From the IMG/VR virus record IMGVR_UViG_3300005608_000016, positions 1-31,655 of that record: 31,655 nt of DNA; one strand, given 5' to 3'. Origin of the DNA: a virus. A model generated the notes under the pieces. The model was not told where the DNA came from, did not search any database, and saw only the letters and a program-made list of their open reading frames with translations. The position numbers and the translations under genes were made by a program. Each line of letters opens with the position of its first letter. The first letter of the stretch is position 1. Positions 1 through 8,770 of this stretch are shown here, piece by piece.

Positions 1-246
1 AGTAAGAGTGCTTAATCCACTAACTGATAATTGATTGGCACTAATTCCACCAGTAAGTGTTACGGTTTGAGCAGTTAAAATTCCTGAAAAATTTCCATCA
101 GTTGCTGCAATTCCGCCACGAACATCAAGAGTAAAGCGAGGCCCTGTGCTCCCGATACCTACACTCTTTGTATTGGCATCAGCAAAAATTAGATTGGAAT
201 TTACTTCAATTCCATTCTTGATGACAAAATTCTTATCTACTGCCAT
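1..246 (-). CDS. Virion structural / fibre-like protein, N-terminal part (truncated by window edge)
   Basis: The ATG at 246-244 opens a frame that stays open to base 1, so about 82 N-terminal residues are visible and the C-terminus lies outside the window. The start reads MAVDKNFVIKNG, followed by a VGIGSTGPRFTLDVRGG segment. That VGIGT-x-P-x-x-LDV-x-G pattern also recurs in the C-terminal third of the 1959-aa protein upstream and is typical of cyanophage fibre-like structural proteins. A purine-rich stretch (GGGGGA) lies about 14 nt before the start, and a late-promoter-like CATAAATA lies at 278-285. The exact role is unknown; a distal fibre or its attachment is an inference from position. 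Confidence 0.75.
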   Translation of the reverse strand, partial: MAVDKNFVIKNGIEVNSNLIFADANTKSVGIGSTGPRFTLDVRGGIAATDGNFSGILTAQTVTLTGGISANQLSVSGLSTLT

Positions 247-277
247 TTGGGTTCACTATCCCCCGTTAGGTTTTTAC

Positions 278-285
278 TATTTATG
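278..285 (-). promoter_or_regulatory. Late-promoter-like octamer CATAAATA
   Basis: On the minus strand CATAAATA lies about 32 nt upstream of the ATG at 246 and overlaps the stop codon of the preceding Gly-rich protein gene. It resembles the T4 late promoter TATAAATA, which is read by a gp55-type sigma with gp33 and the clamp. The same core recurs before other genes in this window. Confidence 0.5.
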
Positions 286-1903
286 GTATGTAATACTCAA
301 AAGTAATAAATGCATTTCCAGAAGTATTTCCACCTAACTCAGTGCTAAGGACAGTTACTTCTCCGCTTGAATATCCGCTACCTCCTCCACCACCAGAACC
401 ATTAGAAGTTGCAGCATTACCACCATTTGCACCAGATCCGCCACCACCTTCATTGCCAGATCCATTACCGCCATTGTTTCTATATGCAGTACCACCTTTA
501 AATCCTCTTTGAATTGTAGGAGATTCTTGCATAGGCACTGCAAAATAATTAAGGAATTTAGAGAGTCCATAATCGTCGCAAGGAGAATATAGATTCCTTA
601 AAACCTTAGATCCTATAGTGCAAGCAGATAGTGTTCCTCCAGTGGAACCACTTCTAGGTTGCCCACTAGTAGATAGATTTCCTGTTGTGATTGTAGATCC
701 TCCTGCACCCGCATTTCTTCCTGTTCCATTTTCTCCAGCAAGTCCAATTCCTCCACCTTTTCCACCTTTACTACTACTTCCGGCACCGCCACCTCCTCCT
801 AATGCGACAATGACTCTTGCTTTTTTGTAAAGAACAGCTGATCCACCACCACCGTTGGCACCACCAGTAGGTGCTGATGTTGAACCAAGTTTTACAACAT
901 ATTCTTGATTCTGTTCGAGAGTAATAACAAATTCAGATTTACCACCTTCTCCACCTGTATTTCCATTTCTATTTTGTCCAGCACCTGCTGCCATTGTTAT
1001 TTTTATAGTAATATCTTTTTCTGGAGCATGGAATGATGTAAGTCTCTGGGCATTTGCTGGATTGGCAGTGATAGTAAGTGGTGCTGTAAATAAATTCTGC
1101 TCACCACTATTGAAGAAGTTTCCACTACCATCATGCTGAAGATATGAAACAATATCTCTAGAGGAAACAACATTGAATACAACCGTATCTGAAGTTACCG
1201 GTGAATTTCCAGCAGTCGGATGTGATATCGTAACAGTAATATTTGATGTTCCTATATCTGAACCAGAAATAGTAAGTGTTGGAGTATTAGAACCACTTAC
1301 TGTATCACTATCTAATAAAGCAACTCCATCTTTATTCCATTGATACAAAACATCACTTCCATCAGATGCTTCTGCAACCACTGTAAATGTTGCATTTAAT
1401 TCCTGAGCAGCAGTTGCATCTACTGGTTGAGTTGTAATAGAAATTGTTGGATTTACTGTAATAATAGCAGCACTTGTATCTACGGGCTCGTTGACACCAT
1501 TACCAGTGGATCTTGCAATACCTGCTGTAATTGCACCGGATTCGGATTGATATGCAGAACCTTCATATGTTGCTCTCAAAAAAACTGATTTAGCATTATC
1601 AGTAGGACTTACAAGATTTGATATTGTAATTTCATTTGTCTGAGAACCACTTATTCTATCTGTGGCATCTACTGCAGCGACACCATCAATATACCATTGA
1701 TATTTTATTTCTCCAGTATTTGTAACTCTTTCTCCTGGAATAGTTGATGGGTTATGCTTAAATTCAGCAACGGCAGTGCCACTTATCGTAACACTACCGC
1801 CATCATTTGCTGTTGCTGACGCTGGTTCATCAGTAAACCTCAGGAAAGGCCCATTGATGTCCAGAGTTGTATTGTGTGCGTTATAGAACCCTAATCCTAT
1901 CAT
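281..1903 (-). CDS. Glycine-rich, Ig-like-domain virion protein (putative adhesin)
   Basis: This 540-aa protein starts with an ATGA overlap with the stop of the 1959-aa gene, so it is probably translationally coupled. Residues 20-150 and 150-245 look like two Ig-like beta domains, each with a Y-Q-W core (residues 68-70 and 187-189) followed by D-G. A linker with a YLQHDGSGNFF segment follows. From about residue 290 the chain is very glycine-rich (runs such as GGGGGAGSSSKGGKGGG), interrupted near residue 440 by a cysteine-containing insert, and it ends in FITFEYYIP. Gly-rich C-terminal domains of this kind are known from phage adhesins such as T-even gp38. A host-binding tip role is therefore likely but inferred. 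Confidence 0.75.
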   Translation of the reverse strand: MIGLGFYNAHNTTLDINGPFLRFTDEPASATANDGGSVTISGTAVAEFKHNPSTIPGERVTNTGEIKYQWYIDGVAAVDATDRISGSQTNEITISNLVSPTDNAKSVFLRATYEGSAYQSESGAITAGIARSTGNGVNEPVDTSAAIITVNPTISITTQPVDATAAQELNATFTVVAEASDGSDVLYQWNKDGVALLDSDTVSGSNTPTLTISGSDIGTSNITVTISHPTAGNSPVTSDTVVFNVVSSRDIVSYLQHDGSGNFFNSGEQNLFTAPLTITANPANAQRLTSFHAPEKDITIKITMAAGAGQNRNGNTGGEGGKSEFVITLEQNQEYVVKLGSTSAPTGGANGGGGSAVLYKKARVIVALGGGGGAGSSSKGGKGGGIGLAGENGTGRNAGAGGSTITTGNLSTSGQPRSGSTGGTLSACTIGSKVLRNLYSPCDDYGLSKFLNYFAVPMQESPTIQRGFKGGTAYRNNGGNGSGNEGGGGSGANGGNAATSNGSGGGGGSGYSSGEVTVLSTELGGNTSGNAFITFEYYIP

Positions 1904-4900
1904 GCGAAGTTTTGTCCTCCAACTACACCGAAGAGTGTTGATCCGCCATCAAATGTCTTGAATGAATAGATATCAGATTTAGCAGCGGTGGTTGTTACAA
2001 TAGGCAAGACACCACCTGCGGGGAACTTAACAGGAATTGCAGATCCTCCACTATCTTTAAAGGTGGCGATTCCAACAGAATATCCAGTGCTATCCTGCGT
2101 AATAAGAATTGAGAATGCAGTAGCACCTGAGGGAGGATTCAGAAGTGTAAATTGTGTTACTTCTTCATCAACTGTCAATGTAAATGATTGAGCGATTGAC
2201 AGATCAACATTTACATTACCACCAGAGATGTCAAGTTCTTCAACATATTCTGAATATGTTTTAAACTTAGCAGATCCTTCAATATCAACTTTTGCTCTTG
2301 GTGTTGCTGTACCAAATCCAGTTTGATTACTTGTAGTTGAAAGTGCAGTTCCAACTACAATGTTATTGGCAGTAATAATACCAACACGAATTTCGCCGGA
2401 TGTACTATCTAGTTTGTAAGATATAGCAGTTAATATACCAGTAACATTTACATTGTTTACATCAATTCTTCCATCAAAAATGGCATCATTTCTAACCTTA
2501 AGATCTGTTGTTCCGGTTCCAGTTGTTCCAACATCAAGTGGGAAGTGAGGTACAGAAGTTCCAACACCCACGCGAACGAGATTGTTGGGGAAGATACCAG
2601 TTCCAAGTCCAACAGGAGTGCCACTAAACAAACTATCATTCTGAAGATTAATTAATGCCGAACCATCACCGATGAATTGAGCTGCAGTTATTATACCAGC
2701 GGAGTTTACATTACCAGAAATGTAAGAATCACCCTCTACTCTGAACTGGAAGACATTTGCATCTGTGCCGACACCAACTCTACCAGAGGTATCAACGCTA
2801 AACTGAGTTCCACCACTACCAACTTTTAGGACATTTGTACCTGGAGTTGTAGTTGCAATACCAACAGAATCAAAGATTCCAACACTTAGAGTCTTCTCAA
2901 GACTTACATTACCATAGCGATACCAATCATTATTAGTTGTATAAATCCAACCAACATAACCACCTTTAGTAGGATTGGCATTGAAAACAACATCACCAGG
3001 ATTTCCTGCAAGTGAAGGAGTTGCAATACCAACCGTATATTTTCTAGAAACAGTTGTATCGCCTTGTAAGAACAAGGAATTAGACTCGATACCTTTACTT
3101 GAAGTTGAAGTAATCTTTTCATTAAAGATTACTGGGCCATCAAATTCAGAAACGATGTTTCCATCTGGGCCACCTTCAACTCTTAAAGAGCGACTGATAG
3201 ACGCCTCAAGGGGTGTAAGAACGTCAAATCCAACACTAATACCACTGGTTGATACATCTTCACCTGTTACTGTTGGGATTGGTGCATCAAATACTTCCTC
3301 TTGTCCAGTGGCAGAACTTACTTTCTTGTTTCCAACATAGAAGTCACCAGCATCATTCATACCGGTGTAGACATTTACACCACCATCAAACTTCAGTGAT
3401 TGAGAGATAAGTTCTTCTTTAGTGCTTAGATCTCTGTCTTGTTTTTCAGGTAATGCAGTAGAATAGTTTCCAGGGCCGTAACCAACATACTCAAATGTAT
3501 GTCCAGATGCACGAATGATTGAGTTTCTTCTAAATTCAACTGGACGGCAATCGATTCTCTTAATAACAGAATTGATATCATGAGAAACTGCCTTTGTTCC
3601 AAGAACTCCTCTGAATACTTTGACTGGATTTCCGGTTACAGTTGTCTTAACTCTAACGATTTCTTCATCAATAATCAGATAGTCGCCAATATTAATATCA
3701 GTATCGGTGATGTTCAGAATGTCGATATCAGATGTTGTTGCAGTCAGAATAGATGAAGAGATTGTAGTGGTAATACCAGCATATGTTGATTGTTGTCTTC
3801 CACTCAGATTTTCATTTTCTATGACAACATTACCGCCCGCAGATGCATATCCAAAAGGAAATACTCTGATAGTTCCAGTGGCGGTAGGAGCAACAGTTCC
3901 GACACCTACACTTATTTCAAAAGTATTAAGCGCATTAGTCTTTTTAACAATAAAATCACCACGATATAGTGATTGTTCAGCTCCTGCAATTTTTATTTTA
4001 TTATTAACTCTTAATCCATGATTTTGAGTTGTTGTAACAACAGCAATGCCAGTGTCTTTGTCATAATTGAAAGAACTTACATTATGAGTTCTACCAAGAA
4101 CTTGAATAGTGGCAGTTGAAAGATCTGTTACTCCAACTCCTGAAACTCCACTTACAGTAGAAGCAGAAGAAACAAGAACTTCCTTAGAAGATCCTGCTGT
4201 TACCCCAGTAATTCTATAAAGATTATTATATGGATTATTTACTTCAGGTTTGACATTTCTTAAATCTATTGTATCGTCAGTATTATCATGTATTTTCGTT
4301 ACTTCAAGAATACCAACAGAATATCCAGAGGTGGTTCCAACTCCAACAACTTGAAGTGAATCTCCAACAGTATAAGCACTTCCTCCATCCATTATCTTTG
4401 CAGCGATAATGCCACCAGAAGCATTAACCTGAATTCTAGCCGTGGCATTTTGTCCTTGAGTGCTTGCCGCACCGGCAGACGCTAATTTTGCATTGTATAT
4501 AAATCCAGCACTCCCATTTCCATATCCAGCACCACTATTAGCAATACTGACGTTGACTGCACGATTAAATCCATGATCAATAGTGGTAAAGATCGTATGA
4601 GCAGTACCTACACTATTTGATTGAATCTCAGTTATGCCAATACCAATGTTATAATCTCTAATCTGAGCACATAAAGTCTCGCTAGTTACACTATTTTGTG
4701 GATCATTAATTACAGTCTCACCAATCGGTGAAGGAAGTGCAAAAGATGCAGAGTGTTTAGGATCGCTCTTTGGATTATCTCTATTAGTTTGTGGATATAA
4801 CTGTTGAATAGATTGAGAGAATCTTTCTGTAGAGAAAGGTGATACTGAAGGAGAATTAGAACTATTAATAATTAATAGATGGTAGATTCCATCTTGCTCA

Positions 4901-7779
4901 CCGGGAACATACTTTTGAATCTGTTGTGAACGATATACTTGATATGTTCCCTTTGTTCTTGTCTGAGTGAATGTAGGCAGACTTGTTGTTCTACTAGATG
5001 TATCATTAGTGAACGAACCGGGGCCAGCAGAACTAACAAGTGAAACAGTGAATTCTCTCGCGCTAGTAATTCCTGTAACGTCGAACTTACCATTAAATCC
5101 AGAATTAGCAGTACCAACAGGATTATTTCCACTAGTAATATTTTTGATTTCTACTTCTGATCCTACCTTGAGATCATGAGGAAGTTCCGTTAAAATATTG
5201 GCAACATTACTACTCCAACTTGCATTAGCAATAAATCTAAAGTTTCTCTGCTCATTAACATTACTAATTGAGACAGTGGTAGGACTGAAATATGATGCAA
5301 CCTCAGTATCTGTTGAACCTGATGTTTTGGAAGAATCTTGAAGGATATATCCATCAACAGGAGGACGAGCAGATGTGATTCCAGAACCAGAAGGAATTAC
5401 ATAACGTGCTCTATAAATCGTGTCAATGACATTTCTTGTGTCAGGTTGACGATTGATAAAGGTTCTTGGAGTAGCAGATCCAAGTGATGCAGTTCCAAGT
5501 CCTGAAATTGTGGAATAGATATTATTATCTGTAGATGCAGTCCCTACGGTAACATACCACTGAGATTCGTCAGTATCAAACTGAATTGGGTGTCCGATGT
5601 CGCCAGCAACTTTATCAGATACTCTACTTTGAACTCTTAAAATACCGCCTTTATTATTGATAGTAATCGCATCACCAGTGATAGAATCATTAAGAGTTTT
5701 AGCAATCTTAATCTGATCTGCTCCCACACCAGATGTAATAGCAAAATATATTACATTGGTTTCCAAACCATCAGGAAGATGTCCATCTTCTGCTACAACA
5801 CGTATACTCTCACCAGAAAGAATATTATGATCTGCATCAAGTGTAATTGTATTTGATGTAATACTGTTAATACCAGCGTTTCTGCCAACCTTATGAACTT
5901 TCTGGAACGAATCCTGAGTTGATGATAACTCAGTATCTGGCATCACAATACGAGCTGAATAGTTCGTAGGAGTGCCATTACTATCAGGTATTAAAACATT
6001 TAAAGAATCATTCTCTTTAGCACCAATTCTATAACCCTCGACAACACTATCAGGAGGAAAACTTAAATTTGTTTGATTGTAAAGATAGAGTCTACTGGTG
6101 GAAGCAACACCTACTACAGTTTTGTGAACATCGATTGCATTAAACTCAATTGCACCGGTTGCAGTCTCAAGTTCTTTTGGGGGAATAATGTGAGTAATAT
6201 ATCCCACATCATCTCTTGAGAATGAAGTTCTCTTGAATCCCTTAGATACAAGTGCTTTTGAACCAAAGTTGGAATTAGAGTTTGTAACAGATAAATCACC
6301 ACCACTTTCAGTTACAAAATGTTGGGCATAACCAATCGCAAAACAAGAAACAATTTGAACTACAGAATCATTTGATGCCTTAATATGGTAATTTTCATAG
6401 TCGGGTTTAAAGATAGCACGACTATCTTCATTAATATTTGCATTACCAGCAAAAGTTGAATCCTTATACTCACCACTGGTAGGATTATATTTAACAAAAG
6501 CATTCTTATCTTTTTGAAGTCCAATACCCGTGAACTGGGCAACCACCATGGACTTAAATCCTAGTGCATTATTTCCATCAGCGTGCATTCCGCACATACC
6601 AAAGACGGAACGTAGAGAAATATTAAAGATATATGGAGATGCAGAAGTAACACTATCAGACTGAAGATCTACTTTTGAACCAGTAACAGTAGGAAGTGCA
6701 TCAGAAGGAGGATTGGATACACTATACTTAAACTGTGTTGTTCCCTCAGTCGTTGATGCTAATACATCACTGACAACAAACTGTCCATTATATGCATCTG
6801 TAGCAACATCAGATATCTTAATTGGAGTATCAACATCCAATCCAAATAATGCACTCTCAAGAGTAACAGTAACTTCTGTTGTAGCAGTTACGCCATCACC
6901 TGCCTTGATACTTGAAATACCTATTGCGCCACTCTTAGGGCCTACAATACGGAACTCATCAATCTTGGGCTGAATATCAACTCCAGAATTAGGATAGTTT
7001 GGTGTGATTTGTCTTCCAGATGAAACACCATACGCTAAACCAACCTTTTCATAATACATGTCAAGATCAGTCCTTCCTCCATCATAATTGCTAATGAAGG
7101 CATCATTAATTTTTACATTATTTTTTCCGTCAGCATACTCAAAGCAAGTAAGTTTATGGTGAGAGAAATTAGGAACAAAGATGTTTGAAGAATAATCTTT
7201 AAAAACTGTTCCATTAGGATCACCATCAAAGATGGAGAACTGCCATGTGTAACAAGTACCAGTTACTCTGAATAATGCAGATCTTTCGATGTTTGCATTT
7301 TCAGGATCAGGGACATACTTAGGACGAATCTTTGTCTTACGAAGATCTAAACCTACCAAAGAAGTTCCTCTAGGTAGAATAACTCCACCATGAACACTGT
7401 TAAGTTTATATAATGAGTTGTTGTCAGATGTGAGATCAAAATTAGTGCTCAGTGAAAAATCGGAAAAGTCTGTAGATGTAGATCCGTCTCTTAATTTAAA
7501 AGTACCCGCTCCGTCTGGAATCCATCCAGGACGATTATCAACTACGTGCTCACCAGGATATAAAAGTATAGTTGTCTTACTAAATCTATCGTTATCTAAT
7601 CCACTCTGGTACGAAAATCTAGCTGCTTCAATAAGTGCTCTTTGAATCGTCTTGAACGGACGTGCTAGAGAATTTCCTTGATTCTCAATAGAGTCTGTGG
7701 CATCTAAATCGTTTGGGTTTACGTAGAGAATGTTGCCACGCGCATTCTTTAGAAAATTATCTAGACGACTGAGAGGCAT
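1900..7779 (-). CDS. Large virion structural protein (1959 aa, fibre/tailspike-like)
   Basis: This is a very long structural protein. It opens MPLSRLDNFLKNARGN and then has an LARPFKTIQRALIEAARF segment, the kind of P-F-K-T-I-Q-x-A motif found at the start of phage beta-helix tailspike domains. Several modules of about 60 residues carry a pattern close to H-G-L-x-x-G-x-x-V-x-I, then y-N-G-x-F-x-V, then a Phe/Val strand. A G-x-G-Y Gly-rich module sits mid-protein. The C-terminal third (about residues 1583-1835) holds repeated VGIATTTP / VGVGTSVP / FGTATP segments followed by LDV or VDI. No enzymatic motif was seen. A late-like octamer AATAAATA at 7808-7815 precedes the gene. It belongs with the two adjacent fibre-region genes; the precise virion location is unknown. 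Confidence 0.85.
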   Translation of the reverse strand: MPLSRLDNFLKNARGNILYVNPNDLDATDSIENQGNSLARPFKTIQRALIEAARFSYQSGLDNDRFSKTTILLYPGEHVVDNRPGWIPDGAGTFKLRDGSTSTDFSDFSLSTNFDLTSDNNSLYKLNSVHGGVILPRGTSLVGLDLRKTKIRPKYVPDPENANIERSALFRVTGTCYTWQFSIFDGDPNGTVFKDYSSNIFVPNFSHHKLTCFEYADGKNNVKINDAFISNYDGGRTDLDMYYEKVGLAYGVSSGRQITPNYPNSGVDIQPKIDEFRIVGPKSGAIGISSIKAGDGVTATTEVTVTLESALFGLDVDTPIKISDVATDAYNGQFVVSDVLASTTEGTTQFKYSVSNPPSDALPTVTGSKVDLQSDSVTSASPYIFNISLRSVFGMCGMHADGNNALGFKSMVVAQFTGIGLQKDKNAFVKYNPTSGEYKDSTFAGNANINEDSRAIFKPDYENYHIKASNDSVVQIVSCFAIGYAQHFVTESGGDLSVTNSNSNFGSKALVSKGFKRTSFSRDDVGYITHIIPPKELETATGAIEFNAIDVHKTVVGVASTSRLYLYNQTNLSFPPDSVVEGYRIGAKENDSLNVLIPDSNGTPTNYSARIVMPDTELSSTQDSFQKVHKVGRNAGINSITSNTITLDADHNILSGESIRVVAEDGHLPDGLETNVIYFAITSGVGADQIKIAKTLNDSITGDAITINNKGGILRVQSRVSDKVAGDIGHPIQFDTDESQWYVTVGTASTDNNIYSTISGLGTASLGSATPRTFINRQPDTRNVIDTIYRARYVIPSGSGITSARPPVDGYILQDSSKTSGSTDTEVASYFSPTTVSISNVNEQRNFRFIANASWSSNVANILTELPHDLKVGSEVEIKNITSGNNPVGTANSGFNGKFDVTGITSAREFTVSLVSSAGPGSFTNDTSSRTTSLPTFTQTRTKGTYQVYRSQQIQKYVPGEQDGIYHLLIINSSNSPSVSPFSTERFSQSIQQLYPQTNRDNPKSDPKHSASFALPSPIGETVINDPQNSVTSETLCAQIRDYNIGIGITEIQSNSVGTAHTIFTTIDHGFNRAVNVSIANSGAGYGNGSAGFIYNAKLASAGAASTQGQNATARIQVNASGGIIAAKIMDGGSAYTVGDSLQVVGVGTTSGYSVGILEVTKIHDNTDDTIDLRNVKPEVNNPYNNLYRITGVTAGSSKEVLVSSASTVSGVSGVGVTDLSTATIQVLGRTHNVSSFNYDKDTGIAVVTTTQNHGLRVNNKIKIAGAEQSLYRGDFIVKKTNALNTFEISVGVGTVAPTATGTIRVFPFGYASAGGNVVIENENLSGRQQSTYAGITTTISSSILTATTSDIDILNITDTDINIGDYLIIDEEIVRVKTTVTGNPVKVFRGVLGTKAVSHDINSVIKRIDCRPVEFRRNSIIRASGHTFEYVGYGPGNYSTALPEKQDRDLSTKEELISQSLKFDGGVNVYTGMNDAGDFYVGNKKVSSATGQEEVFDAPIPTVTGEDVSTSGISVGFDVLTPLEASISRSLRVEGGPDGNIVSEFDGPVIFNEKITSTSSKGIESNSLFLQGDTTVSRKYTVGIATPSLAGNPGDVVFNANPTKGGYVGWIYTTNNDWYRYGNVSLEKTLSVGIFDSVGIATTTPGTNVLKVGSGGTQFSVDTSGRVGVGTDANVFQFRVEGDSYISGNVNSAGIITAAQFIGDGSALINLQNDSLFSGTPVGLGTGIFPNNLVRVGVGTSVPHFPLDVGTTGTGTTDLKVRNDAIFDGRIDVNNVNVTGILTAISYKLDSTSGEIRVGIITANNIVVGTALSTTSNQTGFGTATPRAKVDIEGSAKFKTYSEYVEELDISGGNVNVDLSIAQSFTLTVDEEVTQFTLLNPPSGATAFSILITQDSTGYSVGIATFKDSGGSAIPVKFPAGGVLPIVTTTAAKSDIYSFKTFDGGSTLFGVVGGQNFA

Positions 7780-7807
7780 CTTACTAACACACTATTTCTG
7801 TATGAGT

Positions 7808-7815
7808 TATTTATT
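7808..7815 (-). promoter_or_regulatory. Late-promoter-like octamer AATAAATA
   Basis: AATAAATA on the minus strand lies about 29 nt upstream of the ATG of the 1959-aa structural gene, in the short gap after tRNA-Thr. It matches the late-promoter core seen elsewhere in the window and is placed to start transcription of the fibre region. Confidence 0.55.
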
Positions 7816-7833
7816 ACCGCTGTCTTCTCGTTA

Positions 7834-7905
7834 AGCCCCCGATCCGATTTGAACGGACAACCTACGCTTTACAAAAGCGTTGCTCTGCCATTGAGCTACA
7901 GGGGC
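7834..7905 (-). tRNA. tRNA-Thr (anticodon UGU)
   Basis: On the minus strand this 72-nt sequence folds as a canonical cloverleaf. It has a 7-bp acceptor stem (GCCCCTG with CGGGGGC), a D stem GCTC/GAGC, an anticodon stem ACGCT/AGCGT with loop TTTGTAA (anticodon TGT), a 5-nt variable loop and a T arm with TTCAAAT. The 3' CCA is not encoded. It would read ACA, a codon favoured in this AT-rich phage. Its 5' end is one base after the stop codon of the oxygenase gene, so it is probably processed from a shared transcript. Confidence 0.95.
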
Positions 7906-7906
7906 A

Positions 7907-8485
7907 TTAATAGTATTTAATGTTTGATTTAACTTTAACATCAAAAGGAATAACAATTCTTTCCTTTGAAGAGACTGTTCCATGATATCCATGCCAAATA
8001 TCTGCAGGATAAATTAGTAAATCATCTTCATCACAGTCGGGTGTTAATGATTCACTCAAACTTCCATCATTATAAAAAGTAGTTGACTTATGTTCATTAC
8101 TATCAAAATTTAAATAGTATATTCCAGAAAAGCAATAATTTCTATCACTACTATGTCTATGTGGAACACATTTTTCCGTGTCTTTATAACTAACACACCA
8201 TAAATTACTAATTTCTAATTCTTTATTTAATTTTATTTGTTTTGAAAATAAATTTAATTCTTTTTCTATTTGATATGAAAGATAATCAATTAGATTGGTA
8301 TCTTTATCTTTAAATCTTACATCGTTTTCAAAAACATCAAAAATTTTTGCATTTGTTGTTTTTGAATTAACGCCTTTTATAAAAGAATCTGATTTAATAT
8401 TTTTAATTTTATTGGTTAATTTTTCTCTATGTAAAAAATTTAATTTAGATTTAAAGATTTTATAAGAAAAACAGTCGATTAACAT
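7907..8485 (-). CDS. Putative 2OG-Fe(II) oxygenase (cyanophage type)
   Basis: This 192-aa protein has a C-terminal half resembling the 2OG-Fe(II) oxygenase-like family common in cyanophages. PHRHSS (H109, H111) is followed by SGIYYLNF, then DDLLIYPADIWHGYHG (H165/H168) and ERIVIPFDV with R176. These fit a double-stranded beta-helix iron-binding core, with HxH in place of the usual HxD. The N-terminal 90 residues are Lys/Asn/Ile-rich, and the gene looks more AT-rich than its neighbours. It is flanked on both sides by tRNA genes. A GGAG about 9 nt before the ATG supports the start. The substrate is unknown; such proteins may hydroxylate proteins or small molecules. Confidence 0.7.
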   Translation of the reverse strand: MLIDCFSYKIFKSKLNFLHREKLTNKIKNIKSDSFIKGVNSKTTNAKIFDVFENDVRFKDKDTNLIDYLSYQIEKELNLFSKQIKLNKELEISNLWCVSYKDTEKCVPHRHSSDRNYCFSGIYYLNFDSNEHKSTTFYNDGSLSESLTPDCDEDDLLIYPADIWHGYHGTVSSKERIVIPFDVKVKSNIKYY

Positions 8486-8519
8486 TGTGAACTCCAGTCA
8501 GTTACATATGAGCGGAGAA

Positions 8520-8604
8520 TAGGAGTGGGGGGACTTGAACCCCCACGAGATTGATTCTCAACAGATTTTAAGTCTGGTGCGTCTACCGATTCCGCCACAC
8601 TCCC
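8520..8604 (-). tRNA. tRNA-Leu (anticodon UAA)
   Basis: This is an 85-nt class II tRNA on the minus strand. The acceptor strand GGGAGTG pairs with CACTCCT (first pair G-U). The D arm carries GGCGGAATCGGTAGAC, the anticodon loop is CTTAAAA (anticodon TAA), the long variable arm has a GAG/CTC stem, and the T arm is GGGGG-TTCAAGT-CCCCC. The discriminator is A, as expected for leucine tRNAs, and no CCA is encoded. The outermost anticodon-stem pair appears mismatched. It would read UUA. Confidence 0.95.
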
Positions 8605-8625
8605 AAAAAATCAACCTTCAGGTTG
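8605..8625 (-). terminator. Probable weak rho-independent terminator
   Basis: On the minus strand CAACC-TGAA-GGTTG forms a 5-bp stem with a tetraloop, followed directly by ATTTTTT. The loop contains the TGA stop of the small ORF ending at 8618. It sits between the small-gene cluster driven from 9042 and tRNA-Leu. The stem is short, so termination may be partial. Confidence 0.55.
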
Positions 8626-8770
8626 GATATGTAGGAGGGTGAAATCTACAATATTCGTTGAATGTAATCTTCATCTCCTTATTTGTCAACCCGCAATTTT
8701 CTGCTGCTTTCGGCAGATTCCATTTTGACACGAATAACATTTCCATAGATTGTCGGGTTTCTACTCTCAT
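8618..8770 (-). CDS. Small cyanophage protein, 3' part (50 aa; possibly half of a frameshifted gene)
   Basis: This frame is open from ATG 8770 (or a more natural internal ATG at 8746) to TGA at 8618. It contains MEMLFVSKWNLPKAAENCG, then NEYCRFHPPTYPT at the end. The text resembles a short conserved cyanophage protein, but this is from memory only. No clear ribosome binding site precedes either ATG. The overlapping ORF at 8679-8822 lies in another frame; a +1 shift near 8747 would join the two into one protein of about 67 residues. Either this is a separate overlapping gene or the 3' half of a broken or recoded gene. Confidence 0.5.
   Translation of the reverse strand: MRVETRQSMEMLFVSKWNLPKAAENCGLTNKEMKITFNEYCRFHPPTYPT
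8661..8689 (-). promoter_or_regulatory. Possible sigma70-type promoter upstream of tRNA-Leu
   Basis: On the minus strand there is an exact TTGACA (8684-8689), a 17-bp spacer and TACATT (8661-8666, 4 of 6 matches to TATAAT). The tRNA-Leu gene starts about 55 nt downstream. It lies inside the small ORFs, so chance occurrence is possible. Confidence 0.35.

Noticed and set aside
618-830. Pro-rich 70-aa plus-strand ORF
   Set aside because: It is the antisense shadow of the Gly-rich coding region (Gly codons read as Pro/Ala); no ribosome binding site.
5423-5455. TTGACA on the minus strand in the 1959-aa gene
   Set aside because: The hexamer at the correct spacing matches TATAAT poorly, and the site is deep inside a structural coding region.
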